64,000 bases of DNA. It comes from Treponema sp. GTDB lineage: Bacteria > Spirochaetota > Spirochaetia > Treponematales > Treponemataceae. The translations under genes were made by a program, and so were the position numbers. How positions within the stretch are numbered: position 1 is the first letter of the stretch; every line of letters begins with the position of its first letter. This document shows, in pieces, positions 17,825 through 27,199 of the stretch. The stretch spans positions 37,811 through 101,810 of the forward strand of contig JAKSLY010000004.1 of assembly GCA_024400955.1 (NCBI GenBank), written 5' to 3'. A model generated the notes under the pieces. It searched no databases. It was given only the letters and a program-made list of their open reading frames with translations, and was not told where the DNA came from.

Positions 17825-18325
17825 ATGTTCATTTCTTTTAAACGGTTTTTCTTGAATAAGTTTCTCGATATTTTACCTTCCACCTGCTTTGGCTACAGAA
17901 GATTCATTTTGCGCCTTATGGATGTGGAAATCGCTCCTGATGCAAGAATCAATTGCGGCTTTAGAATTTATGGCCCCGGGAAAGTCATCATAAAGGAGAA
18001 CGTATGGATGGGGCAGAATTGTCATGTCTATACTGCCGGGCTCAATACGGTCATCATTGGCGAAAACTGCGAAATAGGACCTGAGACTGCTTTCAATTGC
18101 CAGAGCCATCAGATAGAATCAAGTGAACATAGGGCAGGCAAGTGCATCATGCATGACATTGAACTTGGTAAAGGAATCTGGTGTGGCATGAGGGCAACAA
18201 TTCTCTGTGAAAAAATTGGCGATGGGGCTGTCATAGGTGCTGGATCATTGGTTCTTACGGATGTTCCTGAAAATGTACTTGCCGCAGGGTGTCCTGCAAC
18301 CGTAAGGAAGGAACTTAGTAGATAA
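17825..18325 (+). CDS. Hexapeptide-repeat (left-handed beta-helix) acetyltransferase
   Basis: 166-residue member of the LacA/Maa/WcaF-like O-acetyltransferase group. Hexapeptide turns start at about residue 35 (IAPDARINCGF, VIIKENVWMGQNC), the active-site-like histidine stretch is NCQSHQIESSEHRAG, and the C-terminus GAVIGAGSLVLTDVPENVLAAGCPAT is classical. Acetyl-CoA is the expected donor; the sugar acceptor is unknown. The start is uncertain: a TATACA box lies only 3 nt before the ATG and no ribosome binding site is visible. The next gene begins one base after the stop, so both probably act in decorating the same cell-surface glycan. Confidence 0.85.
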   Translation: MFISFKRFFLNKFLDILPSTCFGYRRFILRLMDVEIAPDARINCGFRIYGPGKVIIKENVWMGQNCHVYTAGLNTVIIGENCEIGPETAFNCQSHQIESSEHRAGKCIMHDIELGKGIWCGMRATILCEKIGDGAVIGAGSLVLTDVPENVLAAGCPATVRKELSR

Positions 18326-19789
18326 ATGATAAAATCAGTTTCAAAATTTAAAATAGTTCTTCCGGTTATAATTGCAATTGCAGTTTTTGTGTGCAGATTG
18401 CAGATGCTATTGCAATCATCTGAGCCTTCAGGCCTTGACGGATATTTTTATGCGCTACAGGCAAAATCCTTTGCTTTGAACGGTCGCCTGGAAAATCCTG
18501 ACTATAAAATCGGCTATTACCTTTGTGGAGTTTTTGCATTCATCTTCAGGAATCCTGTCCTTGGGTGCAAGATCTATGCTTCCCTGGTTTCTTCGCTGCT
18601 TATCCTGTCTATTTATGCTGTGTTTAAATCCTTAAGGACAGATTATGGATTTTGCATATTGGGATGTTCTGTTGCTGCAGCAAGTTTTTCCATTGCATCC
18701 ATGAGCATTAATTACATCAACAATCTTACAGGCATAACTTTTTTTATTTTCTATGCTTCATCTGTTTTTGCATTGGATTTAAGAACGCAAGGGAAAAAAT
18801 CCCATTTCATTCTGCCTGTTGTTTTATTCATTCTTTGTTTCTTAAGCCATCTGGTTTCTTCCGCCTTTGCCTTTGTATTTACGGTGCTTATGGTTTTAAG
18901 AAAGCGTTCAATTAAAAAGCAGGTTGTTTTCTTTACCGGAGCCCTGCTGCTTGCAGTGATTGTTTTTTCAAGGCAGCTTCCAAGGTTTAATTCAGTCTTC
19001 AGCCTTGGCCCTGTGTTCCCCGTTTTTTCCCGATTCATGGTAAAGGCCATAGGCTTTAGAATCTGTCTTGAACTGTCAATTGCTTTTGCATTCGGCTGGA
19101 TTGTTTTTATTGGGGGCGTCATTTTTTCAATCAAGAAAAAAATCTTTGACATTTTGCTTATGTTTATTCCGGTTTTATTTTTTCCTTTCTGGAATCTCAG
19201 TGTCCTTGATATGGGCTACAGAATGCTTTTAAGTGCTGTTCCATGCGGAATAATAATTGCCTTCCACGCACTTGATGGAATCATAACTTGTCCTAGGAAA
19301 ACATTAGCTGGAGTTTTTGCAGCCATGATTCTTGTTCCCTTTGGATTTGCAACCAAGTCTTCCTATGATCTAAGCCGCGATCCACCCTATGCCTACTATA
19401 AAAAAGTTGTGCGTAACATTGAACTTTCCGATGACTCTCTCTTAATTGCCCACCTGGGATTGAACCATGTCTACACCTATGAAAAGAATCTTCGTGATGC
19501 CTTGAATTATGTTCCAGATTTTTATGTTCCTGCCGAAAAACTTTGGCGACTTGCTTACGGTGTAAATGTTCTTGCCATTGAAGAAAATCTTTATGACGTA
19601 CCGGAAGATGTTCTTGAAAAGTGTGTCAGAAAAATTGATTCATCCTATGTCTTGATTCGTGAGGATCTTTGGCAGAAGTTTCTGGCCCGGGAAGAAGAAG
19701 TTTATGTTCACAACTATATGAACTGGTACAATCCCCATAGTGCAAGGCCGTCATTCATCAGAAGGAGGCGAAAGTCTTTTGATAGATAG
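18326..19789 (+). CDS. Polytopic membrane protein, GT-C glycosyltransferase-like
   Basis: About 10-12 hydrophobic helices through the first ~340 residues, then a ~140-residue soluble C-terminal domain. An early loop carries SEPSGLDGYFYALQAKSF, with an acidic residue placed as in GT-C glycosyltransferases (polyprenyl-phosphate sugar users), and the topology fits. I cannot identify a specific family and call GT-C only tentatively. Its ATG abuts the stop of the acetyltransferase gene, so the two are one transcription unit. The C-terminal tail is very basic (RRRRKSFDR). Confidence 0.6.
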   Translation: MIKSVSKFKIVLPVIIAIAVFVCRLQMLLQSSEPSGLDGYFYALQAKSFALNGRLENPDYKIGYYLCGVFAFIFRNPVLGCKIYASLVSSLLILSIYAVFKSLRTDYGFCILGCSVAAASFSIASMSINYINNLTGITFFIFYASSVFALDLRTQGKKSHFILPVVLFILCFLSHLVSSAFAFVFTVLMVLRKRSIKKQVVFFTGALLLAVIVFSRQLPRFNSVFSLGPVFPVFSRFMVKAIGFRICLELSIAFAFGWIVFIGGVIFSIKKKIFDILLMFIPVLFFPFWNLSVLDMGYRMLLSAVPCGIIIAFHALDGIITCPRKTLAGVFAAMILVPFGFATKSSYDLSRDPPYAYYKKVVRNIELSDDSLLIAHLGLNHVYTYEKNLRDALNYVPDFYVPAEKLWRLAYGVNVLAIEENLYDVPEDVLEKCVRKIDSSYVLIREDLWQKFLAREEEVYVHNYMNWYNPHSARPSFIRRRRKSFDR

Positions 19790-19849
19790 ATGGATTGGTG
19801 GATGAATTGATAGATGACTCCATGGCCCAATTCTTGTGATGGATATTTT

Positions 19850-19878
19850 TTGACATAAAGACTTTTACTATCTATAAT
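19850..19878 (+). promoter_or_regulatory. Consensus promoter of the M20 peptidase gene (leaderless type)
   Basis: Perfect TTGACA at 19850-19855, a 17-nt spacer and perfect TATAAT at 19873-19878. The -10 box ends 6 nt before the ATG at 19885, so the predicted transcription start is the A of the start codon. No Shine-Dalgarno can exist on such a transcript. Confidence 0.8.
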
Positions 19879-19884
19879 TGAAAC

Positions 19885-21117
19885 ATGAATAACGAAGAAT
19901 TTTCACAGCTTAAGGATTTCATTTACGAAAATACAGAATATGCTGTAGACCTTGAAAAGACCATTACCTGCGTTCCGGCTCTTGCTCCAGAAAACGGAGG
20001 CGATGGGGAAAGCAAAAAATGTGCCGTCCTTGAAGAATGGCTCATGAAGAATGGCATAAAGAACATAGAACATTTTGATGCTCCTGATGACCGGGTTTCT
20101 TCCGGTGTGCGTCCAAACATGGTTGCAACCATACCGGGAAATCTTGATGACTACAGCATCTGGGTTTGTGCCCACCTTGATGTGGTTCCTGTGGGGGAGC
20201 TTTCCCTTTGGAACACCGATCCATGGCAGGCCGTCGTAAAGGACGGAAAGATTTATGGCCGCGGAGTGGAAGACAACCAGCAGGGACTTTGCTCGGCGGT
20301 TCTTGCAGCACTGAGCTTTGTTAAGCAGCACATCATTCCAGAACATACAATAAAGCTTTTGTTTATGGCTGATGAAGAAGTCGGCTCCAAGTACGGAATG
20401 GTTTGGCTTGCAAAAAATCATCCCGAGCTTTTTGGAAAGAATGACAGGATCTTGATTCCAGACGGAGGGGACCCAATTGGACAGACCATTGAGATTGCAG
20501 AAAAGAACATTCTGTGGCTCAAGTTTCATACCATCGGAAAGCAGTCCCACGGAAGCCGTCCTGACCAGGGAAGGAATGCAAAGCTTGCAGCCTGTGACCT
20601 TGCCATGGCCATTAATGGTTTTGAAAAAAAATTCGGCAGGGTCGATTCCCTTTTTGAACCTGACCATTCAACATTCCAGCCTACAATGCAGAATGCCAAT
20701 GTCAGCGGAGTGAACATCATTCCTGGTGATGACGTTCTCTGTTTTGACTGCAGGATTCTTCCGTGCTATTCAATTGATGAGGTAAGGAAAGAAGTCAGGG
20801 ATGTTGTGGCCCGTGTGGAAAATCAGTACGGCGTAAAAATAGAAGTTTCGGAACTGCAGTGTGCTCAAAGTCCTGCTACTTCGAAGGATGCACCTGTCGC
20901 AAGGGAACTTGCCCAGGCCATAAAGGCTGTTCATGGAATCGATGCAAAATTCATAGGAATTGGTGGTGGCACTGTTGCTGCAGAACTCCGTAACCTTGGA
21001 ATCGATGCAGTGGTATGGTCAACCATGGATGAACTTTGCCACCAGCCAAACGAATACTGCATCATTGAGAACATTGCAAAAGATGCTTCAACCATTGCCT
21101 GGCTTGCAATTTTGTAG
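19885..21117 (+). CDS. M20 family metallopeptidase (dipeptidase-like)
   Basis: Di-zinc hydrolase of the ArgE/DapE/CPG2/PepV group. Metal ligands are visible as H97 and D99 (CAHLDVVPVG), D130 (RGVEDNQQG) and the catalytic E164 with E165 (MADEEVGS). A lid/dimerisation domain (about 185-300) follows, with GKQSHGSRPDQG, and the last ligand histidine is in MDELCHQPNEY. Length 410 fits. Substrate is unknown; a peptide or N-acyl amino acid is likely. It stands alone, convergent with the MATE gene, behind a consensus leaderless promoter. Confidence 0.9.
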   Translation: MNNEEFSQLKDFIYENTEYAVDLEKTITCVPALAPENGGDGESKKCAVLEEWLMKNGIKNIEHFDAPDDRVSSGVRPNMVATIPGNLDDYSIWVCAHLDVVPVGELSLWNTDPWQAVVKDGKIYGRGVEDNQQGLCSAVLAALSFVKQHIIPEHTIKLLFMADEEVGSKYGMVWLAKNHPELFGKNDRILIPDGGDPIGQTIEIAEKNILWLKFHTIGKQSHGSRPDQGRNAKLAACDLAMAINGFEKKFGRVDSLFEPDHSTFQPTMQNANVSGVNIIPGDDVLCFDCRILPCYSIDEVRKEVRDVVARVENQYGVKIEVSELQCAQSPATSKDAPVARELAQAIKAVHGIDAKFIGIGGGTVAAELRNLGIDAVVWSTMDELCHQPNEYCIIENIAKDASTIAWLAIL

Positions 21118-21131
21118 CCGCCTCGTGGTTC

Positions 21132-22475
21132 CTATTCTGCAGGAAGTTCCTTCAGCTTTTTCTTAAGGTGTCTGCTGTAGTTTACCCAAACCCAGATGGC
21201 ACCAAGAATCCAGATGCTCGGTTCCGTAATGACAACTCCCCTGTAGCCAAGAAGTGGAACAAGAACTGCCACTGAAAGAATTTTCACTGCGCATTCCATT
21301 ATGCTTGCAACAACAGGTGTCTTCTTTTTGCTCATGCCCTGAAGGACGCACCTGCAGATTACGAAGACGCTTACAAAATAATAGAAGGGAAGGTTTGACT
21401 TAAGGTAAAGTTCCCCGGCATGAATGACCTGTGGCGAGGCATCCTTTCCCGTAATGGCCATGACCATGTACCTGGCAAAAAGAAGGACTGCAATCATTTC
21501 AAAAAAGTCCACGATCCATGCGCTTAAGATCATCACCTTTGTTCCCTTGCGTATGCGGTCGTATTTTCTTGCACCGTAGTTTTGGCTTGTAAAGGCTGCT
21601 GCTGTTTCTGAGAGGGCACCTCCAGGCATCAGGAAAAATTCAATGAATTTTCTTCCTGCTGTGTAGCCTGCAATGACTTCCGCTCCAAGGGAATTAATGC
21701 CTGTCTGAAGAATTACTGTTCCTGTGCTGATTACGGAAATCATCAGTGACATGGAAATTCCCTGGGGAATCAGCTGGCTAAAGTAGTTTTCCTTAAGGCT
21801 AAAGTCCTGGAGCGACACCTTGAGAATCGGCCTTTTCTTCATGCAGTAAATGACGCATAAAAGTCCTGAAAACCCCTGGGATATTACGGTTGCAATGGCA
21901 GCACCGGCAACTCCTTTCTGGAGGATGGCAATGAACACGTAATCAAGTCCTATGTTCATTATTACGCTTATGGCAAGAAATACCAGGGGAAGTATGCTGT
22001 CACCAATGGCCTTGAGCACGCTTGCACACATGTTGTAAACCATGGCCGTAAAAAGTCCGCCTATGGAAATCGTAAGGTATGTGGATGCAAGAGGGTGCAG
22101 TTCATCAGGAATCCTTGTCCAATGGAGAATCTTTTCCTTAAGCAGGAATCCTGTAGCCATGAGTACCGCCAGTATGATTGAAGAAAGAAGGTATGTATGG
22201 GCAATGTTCTTCTTGAGCTTCTTCTCGTTGCCTTCACCAAAGGACTGCCCAATGATTATGGAAAAACCACCCGTAAATCCTGCGCAAATGCAGGTGAACA
22301 TGATTGCTATGTTTCCCGTGGCTCCCACTGCCGCAAGGGGATTTGTCCCAAGGAATCGGCCTACCATCACCATGTCTATGAGGGTATAGAATCGCTGGAG
22401 CGTTGCACCAAGCAAAAAAGGCAGGGTGAATGTAAGGACCAGGCGGGTAATGTTTCCTTCAGTAAGCTTTCTCAT
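21132..22475 (-). CDS. MATE-family multidrug/sodium antiporter
   Basis: Inner-membrane efflux protein with 12 hydrophobic segments. Family features include the N-terminus LTFTLPFLLGATLQRFYTLIDMVMVGRFLG, then ALSETAAAFTSQNYGARK and YFVSVFVICRCVLQG. I start at the ATG at 22475 (447 residues) instead of the upstream codons, because a TTGACA-17-TATAGT promoter ends 7 nt before it and would exclude them. The exported compound cannot be inferred. Convergent with the peptidase gene, 14 bp apart with no terminator visible. Confidence 0.9.
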   Translation of the reverse strand: MRKLTEGNITRLVLTFTLPFLLGATLQRFYTLIDMVMVGRFLGTNPLAAVGATGNIAIMFTCICAGFTGGFSIIIGQSFGEGNEKKLKKNIAHTYLLSSIILAVLMATGFLLKEKILHWTRIPDELHPLASTYLTISIGGLFTAMVYNMCASVLKAIGDSILPLVFLAISVIMNIGLDYVFIAILQKGVAGAAIATVISQGFSGLLCVIYCMKKRPILKVSLQDFSLKENYFSQLIPQGISMSLMISVISTGTVILQTGINSLGAEVIAGYTAGRKFIEFFLMPGGALSETAAAFTSQNYGARKYDRIRKGTKVMILSAWIVDFFEMIAVLLFARYMVMAITGKDASPQVIHAGELYLKSNLPFYYFVSVFVICRCVLQGMSKKKTPVVASIMECAVKILSVAVLVPLLGYRGVVITEPSIWILGAIWVWVNYSRHLKKKLKELPAE

Positions 22476-22482
22476 AAGGGTC

Positions 22483-22511
22483 ACTATAGAATTATGATGA
22501 TGGAATGTCAA
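22483..22511 (-). promoter_or_regulatory. Consensus promoter of the MATE gene (leaderless type)
   Basis: Minus strand: perfect TTGACA, 17-nt spacer, TATAGT ending 7 nt before the ATG at 22475. Confidence 0.75.
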
Positions 22512-22601
22512 TTTTGAGCCGGAAATAAAGCAAAATTAGCATTACGCAAGGCAAATTTTGCAGGTATTTTGCTAGTACATTGAATAAAAATGATGATTTT
22601 C

Positions 22602-22629
22602 TTGAAAAAGCGCGGTTTTATGTTAAAAT
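22602..22629 (+). promoter_or_regulatory. Promoter of the EAL-protein gene (near-leaderless)
   Basis: TTGAAA, 16-nt spacer, TAAAAT; the -10 box ends 9 nt before the ATG at 22639. Confidence 0.6.
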
Positions 22630-22638
22630 AGAAGCAGT

Positions 22639-24582
22639 ATGTACAATATACTTGGTGAATTTTGCTCGCTTTTGATATCAGTAGTTTTCTTCTTCTTCAT
22701 CATTAATTCCTATTACCTTAGGGAACGCAGGAATTTTCTGTTTTTGCTTTGTGACCTGAGCGTAATCTTCATGTGCCTTACTGATATCCTTTCATGCTAC
22801 GTAATTGCAGAATTCCCAAGGTATTCCATTGGCGTAAGTACCTTCGTTTCAACCGTTTTCTTTTTATTCCTGTGCACCATGCCGTTCTTGTTCTGCCTGT
22901 ATTTTTACGCTTCCATTTCTTCGGTGCACAAGTTCTCGGGTTTGTTCCATGGACTCATAATCGGTCTTTATGCCATTTTTCTTTTCATAGTAATCGGCAA
23001 CTTGTGGACAGGATGGCTTTTCTCTTTTGTGCCGGGTGTAGGCTATGTCAGGGGATTCCTAAAGTATTCAACCTTTGCCATAACCGGACTCATGATGCTG
23101 TGCGTAGAAGTTTCGGTGTTCTATCACAGGCGTTCCCTTTCAAGGAGAATGATTGTCGTTTTCTTTGCTTATCCCATAATCAGTGCATTCATTTCTTCAA
23201 TTCAGATTGTAAACCAGTACTGGCTTTTGACGGGCTGTTCCGGAACCGTTGTTATGATCCTCATGTACCTTGCAATTCAGTCTGACCAGATTGAAATTGA
23301 CTACAAGTCCGGCTTAAGGACTGAATCCCATCTTGCCAGAACCATGAGGCGAAATCCAAAGAACTGTGTGCTTACCGTGATTTCCGTTGACAATCTTGGG
23401 GTTCTTCAGGATGCCATCGGTTCAACTGACCTGGACAAAAGCATCTATGACCTTGTAAGAACTTTCCGCATGAATATCCGCGGATCCCTCTTCCGCTTTG
23501 GGAACAAGTTTTTTGTCGTGTCTCCCGTTGGTTCAAGCGAGAAGGTTGGGGAACAGATAAAAAAATCCTTTAGCGAATCCGTTGTTGAAGATGACAAAAA
23601 GATCCGTCGGTTTCACTTTGAATACATTGCAGCTTCAGTCAGGTTTCCGGAAGATGTTTCTTCTTACGATGAGGCTGTTGAAATTCTCAAGGGACTTACG
23701 GAGAAGGCCAGGGGGAATAATACGTCCTGCGTCGTTCATTGTAACGATGCCTTCATAAATGAGTTCCGCAGGAAAAAGAAGATCATTAGAATTCTCGAAG
23801 AACAGCTTGTTCCTGAATCCACCCAGTATCAGGTTTTCTTCCAGCCGATTGTTTCAATAGAAAAGAACCGCTTTGTGTATGCAGAAGCACTGTCCAGGCT
23901 TATCGGCACGGAACTTGGTGACATTAGCCCTGCTGAATTCATTCCCATTGCAGAAAGCAACGGACTTATCGAGCGCCTGGGCCGCGTAAATTTTGAAAAG
24001 GTATGTGAGTTCATCAGTAAGAATAGGGATGTGGTAAAGGCAGTTTCAGTAAACTTTTCCGTTTATCAGATGGTGAATCCGGGCATAAAGGATTTTGTTT
24101 TCAGCACCATAGAAAAATATGGAATCAAGCCTGAGAACATCATCATGGAAATTACTGAAAGCATTCTCATTGACGACTTTGAACTTGTCCGCAGCCGCAT
24201 GGAAGAATTCGTAAAGGCGGGAATCATTTTCTACCTTGATGATTTTGGCACTGGATTTTCAAACTTTGCAAACGTCATCCGCCTGCCGTTCTATACGATT
24301 AAGATTGACCGTTCCTTTGTCCTCATGATGGAAAGGGATGAGGAAATGCTTAAGCTTGTCAAGAATTTGATTTCCACATTCAAGGATTCAAACCTTAAGA
24401 TTCTTGTTGAAGGCGTGGAAAATCAGAAGCAGGATGAACTGGTCAAGGATGCAGGTGTTGACTATATTCAGGGATTTTTGTATTCAAGGCCTCTTCCAAT
24501 GGATACTTATCTGAAGCTCTTGAGGCAGCAGAAGGAAGCCGGGCGCATAGTTCTGTCTCCCGATTCAACTAAGTTTGAATAA
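22639..24582 (+). CDS. Membrane c-di-GMP phosphodiesterase: 7-TM sensor, degenerate GGDEF, EAL
   Basis: Residues 1-215 hold about seven membrane helices, a sensory module. Residues ~225-380 are a GGDEF-like domain in which the active-site loop reads RFGNKFFVV, so diguanylate cyclase activity should be lost; it may bind GTP or serve as a scaffold. The EAL domain keeps its catalytic set: E416 in YAEALSRL, SVNFS, MEITES, D534 and D535 in LDDFGTGFSN, K555 in IKIDRSF, and the glutamates of VEGVEN, then QGFLYSRPL. So it should hydrolyse c-di-GMP, a control of motility and attachment. Monocistronic by layout. Confidence 0.92.
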   Translation: MYNILGEFCSLLISVVFFFFIINSYYLRERRNFLFLLCDLSVIFMCLTDILSCYVIAEFPRYSIGVSTFVSTVFFLFLCTMPFLFCLYFYASISSVHKFSGLFHGLIIGLYAIFLFIVIGNLWTGWLFSFVPGVGYVRGFLKYSTFAITGLMMLCVEVSVFYHRRSLSRRMIVVFFAYPIISAFISSIQIVNQYWLLTGCSGTVVMILMYLAIQSDQIEIDYKSGLRTESHLARTMRRNPKNCVLTVISVDNLGVLQDAIGSTDLDKSIYDLVRTFRMNIRGSLFRFGNKFFVVSPVGSSEKVGEQIKKSFSESVVEDDKKIRRFHFEYIAASVRFPEDVSSYDEAVEILKGLTEKARGNNTSCVVHCNDAFINEFRRKKKIIRILEEQLVPESTQYQVFFQPIVSIEKNRFVYAEALSRLIGTELGDISPAEFIPIAESNGLIERLGRVNFEKVCEFISKNRDVVKAVSVNFSVYQMVNPGIKDFVFSTIEKYGIKPENIIMEITESILIDDFELVRSRMEEFVKAGIIFYLDDFGTGFSNFANVIRLPFYTIKIDRSFVLMMERDEEMLKLVKNLISTFKDSNLKILVEGVENQKQDELVKDAGVDYIQGFLYSRPLPMDTYLKLLRQQKEAGRIVLSPDSTKFE

Positions 24583-24590
24583 AAAAACAG

Positions 24591-24620
24591 TTGCGCAAAA
24601 CGGCATTTATCTAATATAAT
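24591..24620 (+). promoter_or_regulatory. Candidate promoter with TTGCGCAA palindrome at -35
   Basis: TTGCGC, 18-nt spacer, TATAAT, followed by a ~45-nt leader to the ATG at 24669. The -35 lies within the palindrome TTGCGCAA, and a 15-nt string around it (24585-24599) recurs exactly at 56332-56346. Confidence 0.5.
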
Positions 24621-24668
24621 TTATAGTAGTTGCATGTAAACTTGTGATTACATTTTAGTGATTGAAAA

Positions 24669-26417
24669 ATGAATAAAAAACAGCCTCGTGGTCCTGACAA
24701 TTTTGACATACTCGCTTCTGACATCTCAAAAAAGGAACGCAAGGATATTTTAAATAGAATTAATCCTTCCGACATTGAGATTCACATTCCATCTGCAAGT
24801 GAAGAAGCAGCCAAGCTTAAGGAAAAGCAGAGCAAGGAAGAAGCTGCCCTGACACGAAAGGGCCTCATCAACAAGTTCCAGCACGAGTCCATAGTTAAGA
24901 AGATGATGGTATGGGTAAAGTCCCTTCTTTTTAACCAGAGTGTTGAAGACATCTACAATTATTCCATGGTTTCTTCCATTGCAAAAAAGGTTGAACATGA
25001 TTTTCCTGCGTTGATAAACTATAGGCAGCGCTGTCTATGTGGGGGAGCCTACAGGATTTTTTCAAGCCTTTCTGAGACTCAGGTTTATGTAAAGGAAGTT
25101 CTTGGCACTATAGATGAAAACACGGGACTTTTTTATTTCATTCTTGGTTCCATCGTCATGCCTGATGTTGTTGATGAGATAAAGGCTGCCACCGACCCAT
25201 TCAATAAGTATCCTCTTTCAAAGCCAATGCCTGCAGATGCGCGCAATGTGCTCATGAACATTCTTGATGAAAAGCTTAATGACATTACCCAGGACAAGAG
25301 GACAAAGATAAACATTTGTTCCCAGGTTTTTGAATGGCTCAGGATGTTTACGAAGCTCCCTGTGGAAGAAATACTTTCAAGGTTTAATACAGGCGGCGAA
25401 GGTAGGACTTGTCTTTTCCTTCACATGAGGACATATTTCAATTCCTTTGCCAAGCTCTTTGCAAGTCCCATTTCATGTCCGGAAGAAGTTTTCAGGTCCC
25501 TGTTTTGCATCAATCATGAGAACATGGACCTTTGGAATTTCAGTTATGTTCCTACGGGGGATGAAGAGGAATATCAGAAAACCAATGAAAGTCTTGAGCA
25601 TATCACCGTCATAAATTCCATAATTGACAACATACCCATGAAGAATCTTGGAAAGGTGGTCTTTGAAAATTCACTCTATGTTCCCGAAGCCTTTACTCCC
25701 GGTGACAACTGGTTTCAGAAGTATCGCGAGCAGTGGAGAATGGTTCTTGACCAGCGCTACCGACTGTGGGGTAAGGAATTCAGGAAGGAAGAGATAAAGA
25801 AGAAGCTGAAGGTTTTCTTTAACCAGGCAGAGTTTCCTCTTTTCCCATTCCATACATGGAACAGGGTGGATCCTGTGGTTCACTTTAAGTATGACCTGTC
25901 CATGGGCTTTTTGAATTTTTATGTCAAGCATGAATATTCCAAGTATGCCGCCATAATGAACGTCATTACCCTTGAGGGGGATTTTTCAGTTAAGGAAAAC
26001 CGGAGGGAATTTTCCGATCTTGTAACGCTCTTTAATGACCTTCAGGATAATTGCGATGGCCTCGCAAAGCATGTCTCAGTTGGCGGGGAATTTGGACTTG
26101 AAATCATGCGTCTTGATTCTGCCGTAAAGTCCAAGGCTATCGTGGAAAAGATTGTTCACCTGATTGGCGACCTTGAGGAAATCTGCAAGGAATATGTGGA
26201 TTCCTTTGAAAAAGGATGCGTTCAGTTTGAAAACATTCTGCTTGCCATGCTTGGAGAAAAGTCGTCGGCAGCTTATGGTTCACTCACTAACCTGAACAAG
26301 ATCATGGGCCACGAAAACAGGGAATTCCGCCAGACCCTTGAGCGTTTTTCCCACAGCCTTAAGTATGCTGCTGAAATCATTGATGAAATTAAAAAGATAG
26401 ACGTATACGCTGTATGA
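24669..26417 (+). CDS. Conserved spirochaete-type protein of unknown function (DUF5312-like)
   Basis: 582 residues, no signal peptide and no membrane helix. The N-terminus (DNFDILASDISKKERKDILNRI) resembles, from memory, the spirochaetal DUF5312 group; this needs a search. The first ~75 residues are charged and probably disordered or coiled; the rest is mixed helical, with a region rich in aromatic residues (FPLFPFHTWNRVDP). No catalytic motif is recognised. Its stop overlaps the start of the laccase-domain gene (ATGA), so the two proteins are made in step. The ATG has no good ribosome binding site (GATTGAAAA precedes it). Confidence 0.6.
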   Translation: MNKKQPRGPDNFDILASDISKKERKDILNRINPSDIEIHIPSASEEAAKLKEKQSKEEAALTRKGLINKFQHESIVKKMMVWVKSLLFNQSVEDIYNYSMVSSIAKKVEHDFPALINYRQRCLCGGAYRIFSSLSETQVYVKEVLGTIDENTGLFYFILGSIVMPDVVDEIKAATDPFNKYPLSKPMPADARNVLMNILDEKLNDITQDKRTKINICSQVFEWLRMFTKLPVEEILSRFNTGGEGRTCLFLHMRTYFNSFAKLFASPISCPEEVFRSLFCINHENMDLWNFSYVPTGDEEEYQKTNESLEHITVINSIIDNIPMKNLGKVVFENSLYVPEAFTPGDNWFQKYREQWRMVLDQRYRLWGKEFRKEEIKKKLKVFFNQAEFPLFPFHTWNRVDPVVHFKYDLSMGFLNFYVKHEYSKYAAIMNVITLEGDFSVKENRREFSDLVTLFNDLQDNCDGLAKHVSVGGEFGLEIMRLDSAVKSKAIVEKIVHLIGDLEEICKEYVDSFEKGCVQFENILLAMLGEKSSAAYGSLTNLNKIMGHENREFRQTLERFSHSLKYAAEIIDEIKKIDVYAV

Positions 26418-27187
26418 AAGATTTTCTGAAGGGAAAATTTGTTTATGGGGGAAAGCCCCTTGAAGATGGTCCGTCCTGGGCCATGACTACACTTAAAAAC
26501 GGAACCATGCGCTTTCGTTGGAACGAGGAAAATTCCAACCGCAGTGATTTTTTTGAGGAACTTTTTGGTTCTGCAAAGTCTGTTGTTCCAGTGGAGCTTA
26601 TTCATTCAAAAATCATCTACGACATTGATGCTCCCTTTGAAACATTGGGAAAGCAGGGTGATGGCATAATTACGCGTAACAGGAGCCTTGTACCTGCCGT
26701 TACCGTTGCCGACTGTCTTCCTGCATTTATCTACGACCTTAAGTCAGGTTGTTTTGGTGCATTGCATTCAGGCTGGAAGGGAACAGGCATTGCTGCTGAA
26801 GCCGTAAAAAAAATCTGTTTCGACCATGATTCAACGCCTGAAAACATTTGCGTCGTTCTCGGACCTCACATTGAGTCCTGCTGCTATAACATTACGGCTG
26901 ACAGGGCAGGCTATTTCATTGAGAATTTTTCCCTTGACTGCGTGAATAAAGTCGGCGACCAGGAATACATGCTTTCCCTTGAAAAGGCCAATCTTGCATC
27001 CTTGCATAAGGCTGGAGTTCCGCGGGAAAACATCCTGTCCGTTCCAAAATGCACTTGCTGCTACAAGGAAGACGGTGATTATCTTTTTGGTTCCTTTCGA
27101 AGGCAGACTTCCTCATTGCCACAGGACATGGAACTTGAAGAAAGGATGAAGCGTTTTACGGTGCAGGCTGCATTTGTCTGGTTTTAG
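26414..27187 (+). CDS. pgeF: Laccase-domain protein (YfiH/PgeF family)
   Basis: 257-residue member of the Cu-oxidase_4 (DUF152) family. Metal-site residues are visible in VADCLPAFIYD, GALHSGWKGTGIAAEAV and LGPHIESCCYNI (His, Cys and His arrangement). In E. coli the family member YfiH/PgeF is linked to peptidoglycan editing (removing wrongly made stem peptides with L-Ser), and other members show purine nucleoside phosphorylase activity. Either could apply. It overlaps the upstream orphan gene by 4 bp. Confidence 0.85.
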   Translation: MKDFLKGKFVYGGKPLEDGPSWAMTTLKNGTMRFRWNEENSNRSDFFEELFGSAKSVVPVELIHSKIIYDIDAPFETLGKQGDGIITRNRSLVPAVTVADCLPAFIYDLKSGCFGALHSGWKGTGIAAEAVKKICFDHDSTPENICVVLGPHIESCCYNITADRAGYFIENFSLDCVNKVGDQEYMLSLEKANLASLHKAGVPRENILSVPKCTCCYKEDGDYLFGSFRRQTSSLPQDMELEERMKRFTVQAAFVWF

Positions 27188-27199
27188 GTCTTGCAACTA

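Noticed and set aside
19790..19835. GATAGATA / GATGGAT-type short direct repeats after the GT-C-like gene
   Set aside because: Too short and irregular to be more than simple-sequence drift.
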